Shown here: positions 23,136 to 36,034 of the stretch, in pieces
Layout of the letters: the number at the start of each line of letters is the position of its first letter
Numbering within the stretch: the first letter of the stretch is position 1
From: Chytridium lagenaria
Taxonomy: Eukaryota; Chytridiomycota; Chytridiomycetes; Chytridiales; Chytridiaceae
Direction: 5' to 3'
Assembly (NCBI GenBank): GCA_025449115.1
Contig: JAHLKC010000042.1
Span: 62,001-126,000 of the forward strand
Length of the DNA: 64,000 nucleotides
Notes under the pieces: model-generated
Told to the model about the DNA's origin: nothing
Databases searched by the model: none
What the model saw: only the letters and a program-made list of their open reading frames with translations
Program-made: the position numbers and the translations under genes

Positions 23136-24977
23136 ATGAAACGAACGCTAGCAAAGTCCAATACCACCACCTTAATCGTTATTACGACCCAGAACAACCT
23201 TAACATCATACAAGGTTCTCTTGAACCAAATTTGATGCCTCAGTGCCAAGTACTCAATCTTTCCTCTATAACTTCCACTGTGGGAGCAGCCGCCACACAA
23301 AACACGCCTGCGTCTTCTCATTCGTCCTTGGTTGACATCAGACTCGTCTTAATCGATCGTGAAGATCTCGACCACCAGTGTCTTTCTCCCAATCCTTCTC
23401 TAACACCGGCTCAACCGATCATTGACTCTGAATCTGCAAGGAAGCATGACACTGGCACCGCAGTAAAGCCATGTCCGAGATAGCGACTAATCTTTCAGCA
23501 TCTTTGTCAGTCCTAAGCGCTGTGCGGCGCGTAGAGTTTGCCATCGAGCAGATCATGCGGACATCTGGTCGGCCTCAGCTGCTGATCACGCTCTATATAG
23601 ACGCCGATGTCGCGCTTTCTATTGCAATGCCTATTTTACATTATTTGGAGAACAGAGCTGATGCTAGCGAGGTCGAGTCGAAGGGCAAGCTGATAGTTGA
23701 GTGGGGCTGTATGCTGGGTGAGGACGATGATTCTGCATTGCCCGCAGATACGGTGAGGGTTCCTTTCTCGTTCTATTGTACTGCGCTATTTTGTTTTCCT
23801 GCAGCTGGACCAAATCTAAAACTCTTTTCCTGCACTTTCTGTCTCAACGTGCCTGGAAGTCTGCATTGAAGAAAATCACCGTGACGATTAAAAAGAGTCA
23901 CTTTAAAAAAAACTGTCACGAACAATCAATCTTCAATTGTTTCTCCTACTACTTCACCTTCGCATTCCACCAAACATTCCTTCAACGATTATACGAATAA
24001 GAGGAAGAGCTCAAGTTCACCGTTATTGGAGACTGCAGTTCAGCCTACTTTACACCACCCACTTTCGCCAATGACATTACCACACATTGCAAAAAGGGCA
24101 CGAAAAAAAAACGATGCAGGAAACTTGGTTTGTGAGGGTAGAGACGGGGAGATCAGATGGAGAGGAACGTACTATATGTCAAGGGAATCACGCGATTGCG
24201 CTGCGCTATCACAAACAGGCGCACAATTGGACAACAGCCAGGTACTTATAACTACCCATCTAGTTCAAGATCTTCTGCCTTCAACATAAACTTACTTCAA
24301 TGAAACAAAACTTTATTCATTATTATCGTTTAGAAACTACTTTAACAACATCGTGACTGTGGATAATCCTAACATAAGCAACTTTGGACCTTTTTCACCT
24401 CCAAATCGAACTGTCATGAAGGCTTTAATATGCGAGGACAACAAGATCAAGTGAGTTATACCCAAGCCTGCTTTATTTAATACTTATCCGAAACAATGCC
24501 GGCGTTTTAAAAGCAGAGAATACTCGAACGCTCTCTTCAACTCATGGGTATCTCGTCCACCATTGTCGACAATGGCTGGGAATGCCTTCGCCTTCTTTTG
24601 GTCAAGAAGCGGGACAAAGCACCCTTACGACGACGACGGCGCCTACGGATGATGTTGAATTTGATATCATATTCATGGATATTGTCATGCCCGAGCTTGA
24701 CGGTATCACGACAACACAAGAGATAAGACGGTTAGAGAAAGAGCGACGCGTACGTGAACGACAAATTCTGTCGTCGACTTCAACCGCGTCCTCCCGACCA
24801 GCTTCCATAGATCCGTTCCATATTGTCGGCGTTTCGAGTCTTGGAAATCGTGATACCATACGAAGCGCACTTGACGCTGGAATGAATGGCTTTATTCTAA
24901 AGCCGTGGAAACGGGAACATATTCACATGGCATGTGGGAGGGATTATGAGAGGCATACTGTTTTTGAGGAAGTGTAA
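23136..24977 (+). CDS. Hybrid histidine kinase-like / response-regulator protein (copy 1)
   Basis: The C-terminal half is a complete receiver domain: ALICEDNKIN (acidic pocket), intron at about 24450-24517, LQLMGISSTIVDNGWECL, DIIFMDIVMPELDG (phospho-Asp), IVGVSS and FILKPW (Lys). The upstream part is Ser/Thr-rich and then has VEFAIEQIM followed by LLITLYIDADVALSI. This resembles the dimerisation-to-ATPase transition of hybrid kinases, but no His box or glycine boxes could be read. The receiver resembles that of the second kinase at 28-31 kb (GIxSTIxxxGxECL). Frame shifts of 1 nt occur near 23470 and 24600. It may be a truncated duplicate of copy 2 or an intact gene obscured by indels. Receiver call is firm; overall gene structure is uncertain. 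Confidence 0.6.
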
Positions 24978-27870
24978 ATTAATAAATAAATCATGTTAGG
25001 TAGGATAATTTGCTGGTTTTATGGATATATATGAGGCTTCAATGAAGGTCAGAAGCATTCGGAGGCGTGGCTACTGATTACGCTGCCGAGCACCTTCATA
25101 CACCTAAGTTTGACCATATCTCTGATTGTATATAAAACTTATTTTATATATTTCACTGCATGAGCTGCAGAGAGGGCTTCATTTACGTTCTGTTTAAAAG
25201 TTCTCGTTTATTTCAATATTTTTAGTGACTTTTTTACACCTCTCGTCACATAGTGCTTGACGCGTGAAGCCATCACATCGAGGTGACAAGTAATGAATTT
25301 TCGTCAACAAGAAGGCCACTTGCAAAGCGACACACGAATCTTGATCTTTCAACAATGCTGTCGTCCCTATTGATCCCGCCGCTGCTGTTGCGCGAAATGA
25401 CGTTCGTCTCGTCTTTATCATCTTTCCCTTTATCCGTAACGGCCTTCATGCTACTGCATTCGATCCCTCGGCCAATCCCTGCACATCGCCTTCCTTCCCA
25501 AGTCATCATACTCTCCTAACAATACCATCATCTTCATCAGACTGCTAGCTCTGCTGTTGTGATCCGCGGCGAAAGGATGCATCAAGGAGCTTACCAATGG
25601 CCACACTGCTGCTGGCAAACGGTCTCCCTAGTTAAATGAGGTTGCCAGCTTTGAAATAGCCGACGATTACAACGAGCGATGGACGTGCTTATAGCGGTAC
25701 AGTGCATAGTTTGGATGTTCTTCGCGATTTCGCTGTTGCTAAGATTATGAGGGATCTCAGGGAACCACATGAAGCTTGACCCGCCCTGTCAATTGCAAGT
25801 TTGGAGGCAGCCAGGACATGAGGTCTGTAGCAGATCCACGTGTTGCGCATCGACCCTTTTCTCACGTAATTTAAGTCCTTTACGCAGACTCACAGCTGCA
25901 AACGCCTATCAGCTCGTCATTATCCATTAACTGATTAAAATACTAATCACCATCCTAGTTTTAGGCCGGGTGACTAGGTGGTGGCCGTTGGCAGCGCTTT
26001 TGGCTTACAAACCACTGTCACGGCGGCCGGCGGGCATCGTCTCGTTTTGGCGATGTAAAGGCCGTTCCCAGATTGGAGGTACTAAGGATTCAGAGTGAAG
26101 TACATATATATTCAGAAGGATTGTGTTCTTCACTCTGGAAGTTCGGGTGGGTGGCCCGCTGTTGATCTTGATGGAGAGGGTTGGTGTGTTTACCATTTTC
26201 CTTATCGCGACAATATGACTATTCTTATTTGCTTCTCGGAGTTTTGTTTTATTCTTTATTACTGTATTGCCCTCCCCTTTTTTTGTTGTTATTCTTCCTA
26301 TTTTTCTTCGTTATCATTATTTTGAGTTCTGTTTTCTCCTTCGCTCCCTTTTTTTTATGATATAAATGCACTTTAACACAGGCATCAAAACTTCACGCGC
26401 GGAAAGCGAAGGAATATCGTAAGTTTTTGCTACCAGCTTCTTTGTTCTTCGTTCGTTCCTATGACTTCTTTCCGTTTATTCAGATCCTTTCTCTAACTTG
26501 TTTGCTTGCATTTAGGTTTGCAGTATATAGTCGGGATATGATTCGCCAAATAGCGGAGAAAGGTCGGATATCAAGACCCTGGTGAGACTTTTAAGCTTTT
26601 TCTCTTACTCTTGACCTGCCCGGTTATTCTTGTAAGCCGATAAGGCAACTGAAATCCGCTGGCCTGCTGCTCATTCTCGGAACCTTAATCTAGGTACACA
26701 GTTTTCCAAAGTTCCTCATTTTCCGACATCGTTTAAACTCCGAAATATTATTCTTTTTCCTTCGTCCAAATGCTGACATAAACAAACATTTTCGTCATCA
26801 AACTTTAAAGCTTTCGCATGGTCTCTTACGCCCACAAATAATATGGCAAGAGCTTCAATCAAAGGGACCCGATGGTTTTGCCGAAAGTTCAGTCTGGCCC
26901 TTCAGATTACCCCGAATCTCCTGCAGGGTATAATGCGGGTGGTGAAGAGGAGGATGTTATTTATCGTAAATGTTAATGACGAGCTCGAGCCCATAAGCAC
27001 AACGCCAGAGATTTCTATATCTTCTCTTTACGCCTATATAAATACTTGTGGCAAATTATTTGGCGATTTTTCGACCATTTAGCTGTCCTCTTTGAATCTT
27101 TTTTTTTTTTGCTCAGCTTTCTAACCCCTTTTTCCCTTCATGCATATAAACTTATCAAGTCTTTGGGATTCATTTACCATTAAGCTGAACCTGTTGCGCA
27201 ATGTTCCTGTTGAGATGGATTGGGATGGACAACCTCGAGGATGTGAGGCGGTGGAAATAGGTAATGGTAACGATTAGTGTTGAACTAGACTATAACATTG
27301 CAGAGGCGACGAAAGTTCAGTTTATGTCTTCATGAGAAGGAGAGTTGGGGCAAAGATTCGTCGATCCCTGTTACAGTACAAAAGATTGAAATTTATACTT
27401 ATTAATAATTGGGAGAGCTTATGAAAAGAAGTTTCGGGTTCCAAAGAAAAAAGTTTTGGGCCGCAAGCACCCTTCGACTCTTTTTTGATCGTGGTGTGCT
27501 AAAATCAGCAGCGTTAAAACTAGACCCAAGCGTCAAGATCGACCTTGAGCGGCGATCGAAATTCTAAGCAAATTCTGATTGGGATCGAGGAACACTTTGC
27601 TCAACAGTGACGGTTCAAGTCGAGTTCTGGGCCTCGGTTTGCTGCGGAAGTGTTACGTTTTTTTTATCCTTTTTTACAAAAATAATACTCCGTAACTTCG
27701 AAATCTGTCTTTTGCTTTAATTGCAGTTATAGTTTTTCCTTTTGAGGTTTCTTGTGTTTTGCTCTCAGCTTCCTCCTCGGCCTCCTCATCCTTCTTGATT
27801 CTTTCCTCTTCGTCGTTGATGCTTGCTTGATGTTGGTCAGGTTTATGGATCGCATAATATTTAATAAAGA
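24978..27870. other. Long region without recognised genes
   Basis: About 2.9 kb between the two kinase loci. Scattered open frames (25283-25519 +, 26843-27082 +, short exon-like pieces near 26390-26580) have no recognisable domains. No tRNA- or rRNA-like pattern was recognised. It could hold decayed exons of a third kinase-like copy, but I cannot show this. Confidence 0.4.
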
Positions 27871-28020
27871 ATGTTTTTTACCACAACTTGTTGCATTTTT
27901 TATTTTGTTGTTTCGTTGTTTCGTTGCTGGCACCACTTTTTTTACATACCCGTCACTACGACCGTTCACTCGCTCCCCCCACCGCTTACCACGCAACATT
28001 CAATTCGGACTAGGCTAGCA

Positions 28021-31000
28021 ATGACCCCGTTGTCAGCAGCGCCTTCCTTCCAACAGCAAACCACCGAGCTATTGTCACATTTAACTACTTCGTCGCCCAG
28101 CTTTCAACCAATGCCTCAGATATCTAAATCTGGCAGCCTCAACAGGCAACTTCCTCATGTCCCGCCGTCTCAAGCTCAGCATTCTCACTCTGTTTTCGTC
28201 TACGACAACAACGTATTAAGTCGTATGATAGCCTGCTTCCTTTCCAACGGTTACGGGGCCACCGCAAACCACTGCACTATCATAGCTTCCTCTCGTCAAC
28301 GCTTTTCAGAGGTCAGACGCGATATGGCCGCCTTATTCAACATCGATGTGGACCATGGCATCACTTCAGGCTCATTCATCTTTGTGCCCTTTAACGACAC
28401 CCATTCTTGCCCTGCCACCACCACTGAAAGCTCTCTGGATGCCACTAGACAACGTCTTCACCTCCTCCTTAAATCCGATTCTGCGCTAGACCCGCTTCGA
28501 TCAGCAGTGCAGTCCGCGGTTGATGCAGGGTTTTACTCGTTCTCACTGTACTATGACATTCATATTTTGGAACGGTCATTTACTGGATTATCCCTTCTTG
28601 ATGATACCCGTCAAAACCCTATCCACACTATCTTTTCTTCCCCAGAGTCTCTAAAAATCGTAAGTTAGATCTCTATTGTCTTTTGAGAGGTTTAAATGAC
28701 TGAGTATTTCCTTCGACAGTCTATGCTTTGCGGAGCACCCACCATGCCAGCAGCGACTCACTCACATTCTATCGCCATCGGCGGAAAGCCCATGCCGTTA
28801 ACTTCTTTGCATCCTTCCACCGCCATTCCGCCTCCGTATCGTGAAATTTGGGAGATACCCGCAAGAACTCTCCTTGCGGCAAAATCTCCTCAAGGTGCTC
28901 TTCTCCGCTCCAAATCCTGGAACCCAAAGTGCGAAGACGCTTCCACCACAGTATCAGTCCATTGCACCCCTTACGGTTCTACAATACCCACTACACTACG
29001 AGACAGCATAAGTCTTGTTGACCTAGCAGACCTGCTCTGTCACGAGCTTCGAAACCCTCTTAACGGTATTCTTGGATGCATTGAAGTCATTAAAGAGAGC
29101 TTGGTCAAACGCAAAACTCTCGTCCTGGACCGTGATGATATATCAATTATTTTAGAGCCTAATGTGCTCCAAGCTTCACAATCAGCACCGGTCACAACTC
29201 AACCATTCGCGTCGTCCATGTACCCCGTGGCTTCACAAAAAGACCTTTTACGGCTTCTCGAAGCTACCTTCTCTCCTCCTCCTTCACCAATTGTCGTACC
29301 TTCCCTTACAAAAGAGGATTCGATGCAGGTCGATGTTCCCGCCCATAACACAAGCACCCAAACTCTCCATGACCCTCAATCTCTTAGATCACAAGCAGCA
29401 GCTATCGACCCAACACTTCGCGCTAAGATGCTTCAGCAAATTCAAGCCGAGGAAGAAGCACTTTGTGCTATTGAGCTCTGCGCCTCCCACACAGCTCTTG
29501 CCTTAGACGAGGCATTAGAGCTTTCCCGTCTTTCCCGTAAACCTATCGACATTGACTCTCGGCTTGCAATCACGCGAGAAGACGTGGATATAGGGAAAAT
29601 TGTTTGTGACGCAGTCAGCGTGTTTTCTGGGGAACCGACTCCAGTGACTCCAAGACGATTTTCCGTTTGTGCGAAGGGGTGGGGTTGGAATGAGGCGGAA
29701 ATGGGGAGGTTGAGGATTGAGGCGGTTGGGCGGCAATGGGAGAAGTTGAAGAGGGTTTTGGTCAGCCTGATTTCGAATGCTTTGTCGGAGCCTGGGTGTA
29801 GTGGTGGAGAAGAGGCGGAGGTGAGGGTTGTTTTGATGGGAAAAGCTGAACTTGACGTTGAAAGGGATGTTATGACGGTTAAAGAGTTTAAGGTTGCTGT
29901 GATGATGAGGAGGGTCGATGAGGTTGATGAAGCTTGTAGCGAGAAGATTGCATGCATGAGCCTTGACAAGAATCAGGCAGAGGAAAAGGACTCTGTGCTC
30001 GTCCTTGCGACGTGGGCGGTGAAGCCGGTGCAAGTGAAAAAATATGAGGGCACTAGAATAGGACTTCTTGTCAGCAAGAGACATGTGGAGCTTATGGGTG
30101 GACACATGAGTGTGGATGTTGAGAAGTCGGGAAGGACGACCTTCTCAGTTTTGTTTGAGTCGGCTAGCATAAATCCTTACCCGAAATTGTTGCCGCTGGC
30201 AGCCGTGGATCCATTGCGGCCTTCCGGCGTTCTTTTAAATGCGCGAGAAATCGTGCGCTCGCCATCCGGGAAGACGAAGAGATTAAGGACTGAAGAATTG
30301 GACGAGCTCAAGAGTTGCGTTCCGGGAGCCTCTCCACCTTCATCTCTGTCTATTGATTTGCCTACATATTCTGAGAAAAAGTTTAGGAAGGCCTTGATTG
30401 TCGAGGATAATCAGATCAAGTGAGTGTATTCTTTTTTTGATAAGTTCACGCTAACTTAATTCCAAAATTATAGCCAACGCCTTCTTCAGCGTATTCTCTT
30501 ACAGATGGGGATTGAATCCACCATTGCTAGTGATGGCGTTGAATGTCTTGAGCTTTTAAATCGCGAAGATGGGCACATGTACGATATCGTCTTCATGGAT
30601 ATCATTCTTCCTCGTATGGACGGCTATACCACAACAACTGAAATTCGTCGCCTCGAGCAGCTTCGCGCCAATATTTCCGCCACTCCACCTCTCAATCATA
30701 TACCCACACACCACCATCATCACCACCATCACTCATCATCACCTTATCACCCTAGCTTCGCCTTCGTCTTCGCCTGTATCCTTGGCACCCACTAATGCCG
30801 GCAATTCCTCCCTTGCTTCGCCTGCTTCTTCCCCCCCTCCCGCACCCCTAGGATCCCTGACACATGGAAGTCCTAATAGGAGAATCCGTATTGTTGGTGT
30901 GTCAAGCAACGCCCGTGGGGAGCAGATTCAGGCTGGACTTGCAAGCGGTATGGACGAATACATTGTCAAGCCATGGAGGAAGGAGGATATATTCAGAGTT

Positions 31001-31066
31001 TGCGGCCATTCTGCGCCAATCGCAACCCCGCGGTTGGCAGCAGGAATAAGGATGGCCGCGTTGTAA
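28021..31066 (+). CDS. Hybrid histidine kinase with MEDS-like sensor (copy 2)
   Basis: Three exons: 28021-28659, 28720-30419 and 30474-31066. Residues about 55-190 start SVFVYDNNVLSRMIACFLS and run through DVDHGITSGSFIFVPF, resembling the MEDS (DcmR sensory) domain. The HisKA region has LCHELRNPLNGILGCIEVI with the phospho-acceptor His near residue 321, then an insert and ALDEALELSRLSRKPI. The ATPase domain has an N box (LVSLISNAL) and a late glycine box (YEGTRIGLLVSKRHVELMGG), but I see no clear DxGxG box. The receiver has ALIVEDNQIN, FMDIILPRMDG (Asp near 821), IVGVSS and IVKPW, with a His/Ser-rich insert that contains a 1-nt frame change. An in-frame ATG at 27871 would add about 50 residues with a hydrophobic start. 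Role: phosphorelay sensing; ligand unknown. Confidence 0.83.
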
Positions 31067-32520
31067 TGTTGTCTTTGTTTTATCATGTTCTCTTGGTGAT
31101 TAGTTCGAGTGTTTATGGTTTTTTTTGCGATGGGAGATGGAAGGTCAATGCAACATACGGATACGTTGGTCCATATTCACCACCTCATCCCCTTTCAAAG
31201 CACTACAATCAATTTTTAATCCATGACTTACCTGATGCCTATTTGCTTTTGGGGACGCTTTGTAATCTCTTCTTGTACACTTTTTCTTTTATTTTATTCT
31301 TTGTTTTTGTTTTTGTTTTTTTGCAACTTGCTTTTCAAAGCTCTTTATGGAAGGGATTCTTATATTTATGTGGATAGTAAGCGTGTATTCTCGCGGGGCT
31401 ATTTGGGTTTTGTAACTTATTAGGGATGATGCTAGCAGAGCATCCAACGGATTTCTTGGTTTCTTCACCTGTTTTTTTCTTTTTATCAACCACTGTTTTA
31501 CCCTTAATACCAAAATGCATTTATTGATTATCGTTGAAAGACTGATTCAATCGAAGTCTCTCGCTGAGTCTTTGGATCCCGAGGTCACACGACATTCAAA
31601 TATCGAAGGAGGACCAGAAGGCGTACTTTTTTTTTCACTTGACATGATTGTGACGTCTGTTTCCATTTCTTAACATTTTCCCGATCTGACCGGTTGCCCA
31701 ATGTAGTCAATTTGAATGGCCTGAGGAGGTTCTGGACCCATGCCTGGGAACGGAAGAAAGGTCGCGGCAAGGTTCTCTCCCAGCTTCCGATAAAGTTTCA
31801 AACTCCGCTTGTTCGATCTGTAATCTACTCATATTGACGGTTACCAAAGTCATCACTGGATCCAGCTGTTCAAAGTGAGCGTTGGCCGACCTTCTCGGGT
31901 CATTTCTACCTTTCTTTTTTGCACAGTCTCCTCATGCGTCATCACCAACAGGTTTATTTAATTTTCTTTATTTAAGTGCATATTAGTGGAAATATGTAAA
32001 CTTTTCGATGTATGTGTCAGTTCATAACTGCGGCACCGTAGAGAAGAGGGGAAAACCGTTGCTGTTTCGATATCATATCATACGATATCCTAAGCTCACT
32101 CAGAATGCAAGGTTTCCTGTGACCGTTAGGATGATATGGCACCTTGCTGCCACATCAAAGGAAGGGACAAACATGAGCCAAAAAGAGCGTAATTCCCCAT
32201 TATCCCCGCACAAGGTACTGCGTATCAACTAGTGCTTACATCGACCGTCGTAGAAGAGCTGCTGCCGTGAAGGACTCGCCCAAGGTGACCTTCGGTCCAA
32301 CTTGCCTTCAGCCCTGCCAACAAGCCTCCAAAAAAAATAATAATAATTAGAGACGGCTTTTTTTTTCAACGCCCGCAAGGTCTCTTCACATAGAAGACGC
32401 CACTGCAGGTTCTAACCGCTCCTCGTTACTTACCCACCCAACATTGATTTTAGCTGCCTCATCCTGTGAGGCTCATCGCAGCCATTACGACTGCATTTTG
32501 TTCTTGCATTCGCGAAGCCT
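31067..32520. other. Intergenic region
   Basis: About 1.45 kb after the kinase. T-rich tracts near 31280-31330, and no protein-like reading frame with motifs. Presumably the kinase 3' UTR and the promoter of the next gene. Confidence 0.45.
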
Positions 32521-34000
32521 AGCATGGACGCCAGTCGACACCACCACATCCACCATCTCCGACCCTCATCCAAGGCCGTCTTTCTCATCAACACCCAAGC
32601 CTCAAGCTCATCCCAGGGTTTCCATCATCATCAAGTACAACTTTTGACTATAGTGTCAGCCGCTCGTCCCATTTCGGACTACAGGATGCATTGGATGCGT
32701 CGTCAAATCATATGTGTCCGGCAGGGACGATGGAAAAGGGAGTTACCCACATTGATGGACAGCCCTCACGAAGACTTTTAATTCCATCATGGTACACTCT
32801 TCTCCAGCTTCACGTGGTGCTTCAAATTGCCTACGGACTCCCGGATGTCCGCCAGCCCACCAGCTTTGAAGTCAAAAGGCTCAGTCATGACGTTGCGGGT
32901 TTGAAGCGTACACCGGTTGAGGAGCCTGTTAGGAAAGTTTCAGGCGGGGATTCCAAACCGTTTGGAAAATCTTCGGGAGAGATCAGCGGTGGTGGTGCGT
33001 CGTCAGCATCGCGAAGGATTTCATCCTTCCACGCACACGTCAACAACGGCTTCAAAAGAGCTTCTTCTCGGAGGAGGAATTCTCATAGACGCTAATGGCG
33101 TACATCATCATATCACCCCGTCAACGTCTGTCGTTGGAACCACCACGTTTGCAGGGAAACGATCGGCATTTTCAAGATCAACATCCTCTTCGTCTCTGAA
33201 GAATCACAAGGGGGCTTCAACTTCATATGCTCATGATAACGACATTGATGACGAGGAGGATGAAGAGTACGATGAATGTTGCTCTGAGCTTAGTACGCGA
33301 TCTCATCTCCTCCTGGACGCGCTTTCTCCCCTACACCGTATGACGTCAAGAGCATACGTAGACGTCGCTTCTGATGACGCGTCTCTCGGACAAGGCCCGC
33401 GGGTATTGGAGGGATGGTGGGTTCCAACGTTGGCCAAATATCAAAGTCTCATAGACGTAGAGTCTTCAGACGTCATCGATGGTTCTGTTGCACCTCATGC
33501 GGAAGGTGTTAGGAGGCGAAAGAATGGAGCAAAACAGATTGACAGTTTTGGAGAATCATCCCCTGGGAAAAAAGGGGATTCCGTCAAGTTCGAGGTAGCT
33601 GATAGAAAGATGATGGGAAAGATCGATATGATTAGATACAAAATTGTGGAGCCTCAGAGTGATTTAGTTTTAACCCATATGCCCCTGCTTGCTATATTCG
33701 TGAGTGATTTATAAAACGCAGTCGCGCATCTGACTCTTCATCAGAACATTCTCATCCTCATGCACGACCAACAACTGTCTTCAGCGATGATGCGGGAGCC
33801 TATGAGGTATGACGTTAAACTCGCTTCCCCCTTTATGCAGACTTTCATATTAACCTTTGATGATGCATTGAATTATAGTTTCATTTTTCGAAAACGTTCG
33901 AGATGAGCGTTTCTTTCAATTGGAGGAAGTTTTATCGAAGTCGCACCCATCCCTTATTTACAAGTACTACGATTTTAGTAAAGAGTCTATTATGAGATAA
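32521..34000 (+). CDS. Hypothetical Ser/His-rich protein
   Basis: Not recognised. The first ATG of a protein-like frame is at 32521 (MDASRHHHIHHLRPSSK). Sense continues in a second frame (DASSNHMCPAGTMEKGVTH, then PSWYTLLQLHVVLQIAYGL). A third frame at 32980-33714 contains SSLKNHKGASTSYAHDN, an acidic DDEEDEEYDE run and VLEGWWVPTLAKYQSLID. Two small exons may follow: an intron starting at GTGAGT near 33700, then HSHPHARPTTVFSDDAGAYE, then FFENVRDERFFQLEEVLSK to a stop near 34000. Frame changes near 32690 and 32980 look like 1-nt errors. It may be one gene with the Cys-pair protein downstream. Confidence 0.4.
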
Positions 34001-34899
34001 CCGTTAATGTAAGTAAGAAGTACGTGCTATAATCTGTATCTAATACTTCGCTCTTCTTTTTATTGCAGCTAAATGAAATTCTTCCATACTCTTCGAAACA
34101 GACCCCGGGCCCCTTTTGCCAAGATGCGTAGGAGGATCATATTTTCCCCCAAAAGGCAATACCCATACACCTCCGAATATTTCTCGTTCCATTCCATCTG
34201 CAAGTCGTATTCCTGTTCCTTCATGGGCTGGAACCAAAGACCTCAAGACCGCGTACCTAAAAACTTTTCTATCAAGATGCCATTCAAACCTGATTGCCAG
34301 GACAAGCCGGACATCTCATCGATTGAAGTCGTCAACTTTTTTCTTTGGGAGGCTCATCACGCCGATGGCCCACTCCAAAGACGGAGTCTGCTTCCACCTG
34401 CCAAAGAATCCAATTGTTCTTTCATGCCCAATATGATGGACAGCAGCAGCTCCAACCTATTTTCCTTCCCAGGGCCAGTAACTCCTATGAACTGCGAGAT
34501 GTCTGAGAGCAGTTCAAAAGGCGCGACGTCAGCGCCAGCCATAAGTTTTGAGGGAAATGTCGACAATATCGATGACTCTTTCAGACTTCGGAAATGCTAC
34601 CTTTGCCGTCTTTATGGCTGCACGAAATCGGGGGCGCTGCCTTCCCTTCTTCTTTCAAGAATCACCTTCCTACCCCTTATATATGTATTTGAACGGTTCG
34701 AGCAGCGCGGCTTTGCCATCTTCTTTTCCGCTGCGGCGAATTCTACCTTTCCCTCATCACTTTCCATGACCTCTGCCGGAAACGCACTCCTGAATTTCAC
34801 CACTCGAAGGCCGTCTACCCCTTTTATTCCCCTACTTCTCCCAATTCACATCATAATGATGACCTACATACTTCTGCTCTTAACCCTATATCATCTGTC

Positions 34900-35907
34900 T
34901 TGGGATTACAGGTTCCATCTCCTGGGGCTCACTCGAGCCCCTCATCTCCACTTCAGCAACCCATAGCTTCTACTATGGCTTCTACCAGTAATCTTCATAC
35001 CATTCAACATCACGTCAATACCAGCGAGCTACTGCCACCACCTTGCTGTGATGTATGCCCCTACGCCGTTCGTCCAAATTTGGACTGGAATCCGACGACC
35101 GCTCCCATCTCTGAGGCCGCTGCCGCCGCTTTATTTTCAGCCAAATCCCGCGAACTTCAGCGCACCCGTAGAGCATTCCTAGAAGGCGGAGGCATGTGTG
35201 TCGCGTGGAGAGAAACCGATGGATCTCCGTGTCGCATGTGTACGGGTGGAGTGTGGGGGAGCAGCAATATGAGAGCTTTCACCCCCGCAACCTTGTTTCA
35301 CCCTTTTGGTCGATCAAGAACTTCTTCCGTGACTTCTGAAGTTGACAACGGGATGGACGTGGAAAGTGATGATCCCTATGATGGGAGGTCAGCTATTCCG
35401 GCCGTTCCGCCATTTTTCGGAAGCGGAAAGATGATCGATGATGATTTTGGGGTGTATCGGGAGGCTAAAGTCGACGAGGCTGCTGGTGGTAGATCCGCCT
35501 TCTTTGATGGGCAGTATACCGACGGATACCTTCGGGCAAGTGGAGATGGGGATGGACAGGTCTTGTCATCGTTCAAGAGGAAACATACCTCTGGCGATGT
35601 TCTCGGCGGTGGAGTGCAAGTTGATATTCGATGCGCTAAGTGTGTGAAGCGAAGTCTTGGAGACGCCAGCTGTTTTGAATGTGCTAAGATGGGAAACTCG
35701 TCTTCCTCTCCACGTAATGTGGCTTACCCTAGCCCTATCGAACTGTACGCTCCGTCGCTAATTGACGAAGGTGCTCACTCATGGGACCATTCGGGTCCTC
35801 CCGTTACGACGCGGCCACGCTCTGCCTTCAGGTCGGGAAAATGGAACCAGCATGGGATGGGAGAGAGTGCCATACAATATGGTACAGGTTTCATGGGGGA
35901 TGATTGA
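34900..35907 (+). CDS. Hypothetical protein with paired Cys motifs
   Basis: Not recognised. One open frame of about 335 residues, probably continuing an upstream Ser/Pro/His-rich segment in the same frame (34760-34900, SPTSPNSHHNDDLHTS). It has CCDVCPYAVRP, CVAWRETDGSPCRMCTGG and RCAKCVKRS followed ten residues later by CFECAKMG, that is CxxC pairs suggesting zinc binding. The N-terminal part is low complexity; the C-terminus ends GTGFMGDD. Upstream 34001-34900 has several competing frames and may hold more exons obscured by indels. Function unknown. Confidence 0.45.
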   Translation: MGLQVPSPGAHSSPSSPLQQPIASTMASTSNLHTIQHHVNTSELLPPPCCDVCPYAVRPNLDWNPTTAPISEAAAAALFSAKSRELQRTRRAFLEGGGMCVAWRETDGSPCRMCTGGVWGSSNMRAFTPATLFHPFGRSRTSSVTSEVDNGMDVESDDPYDGRSAIPAVPPFFGSGKMIDDDFGVYREAKVDEAAGGRSAFFDGQYTDGYLRASGDGDGQVLSSFKRKHTSGDVLGGGVQVDIRCAKCVKRSLGDASCFECAKMGNSSSSPRNVAYPSPIELYAPSLIDEGAHSWDHSGPPVTTRPRSAFRSGKWNQHGMGESAIQYGTGFMGDD

Positions 35908-36034
35908 TTTATCGCACTGACGAATGATGATGGCCTAAGATTTGGCTGCGGCTCGCTGTTTGTTATCACGTATATTGTTACCTAACTCGGAACTGACCAA
36001 AATACATGAAAATTTGTAATTGAGGCCAGAAAAA

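Noticed and set aside
27600..27650. GGTTCAAGTC resembling a tRNA B box
   Set aside because: Flanking bases do not form a T stem and no A box or acceptor stem lies upstream.
34073..34966. 297-codon plus-strand ORF
   Set aside because: Amino-acid composition drifts, competing frames look equally plausible, and the downstream protein-like frame is a different one. Probably partly chance around mis-framed exons.
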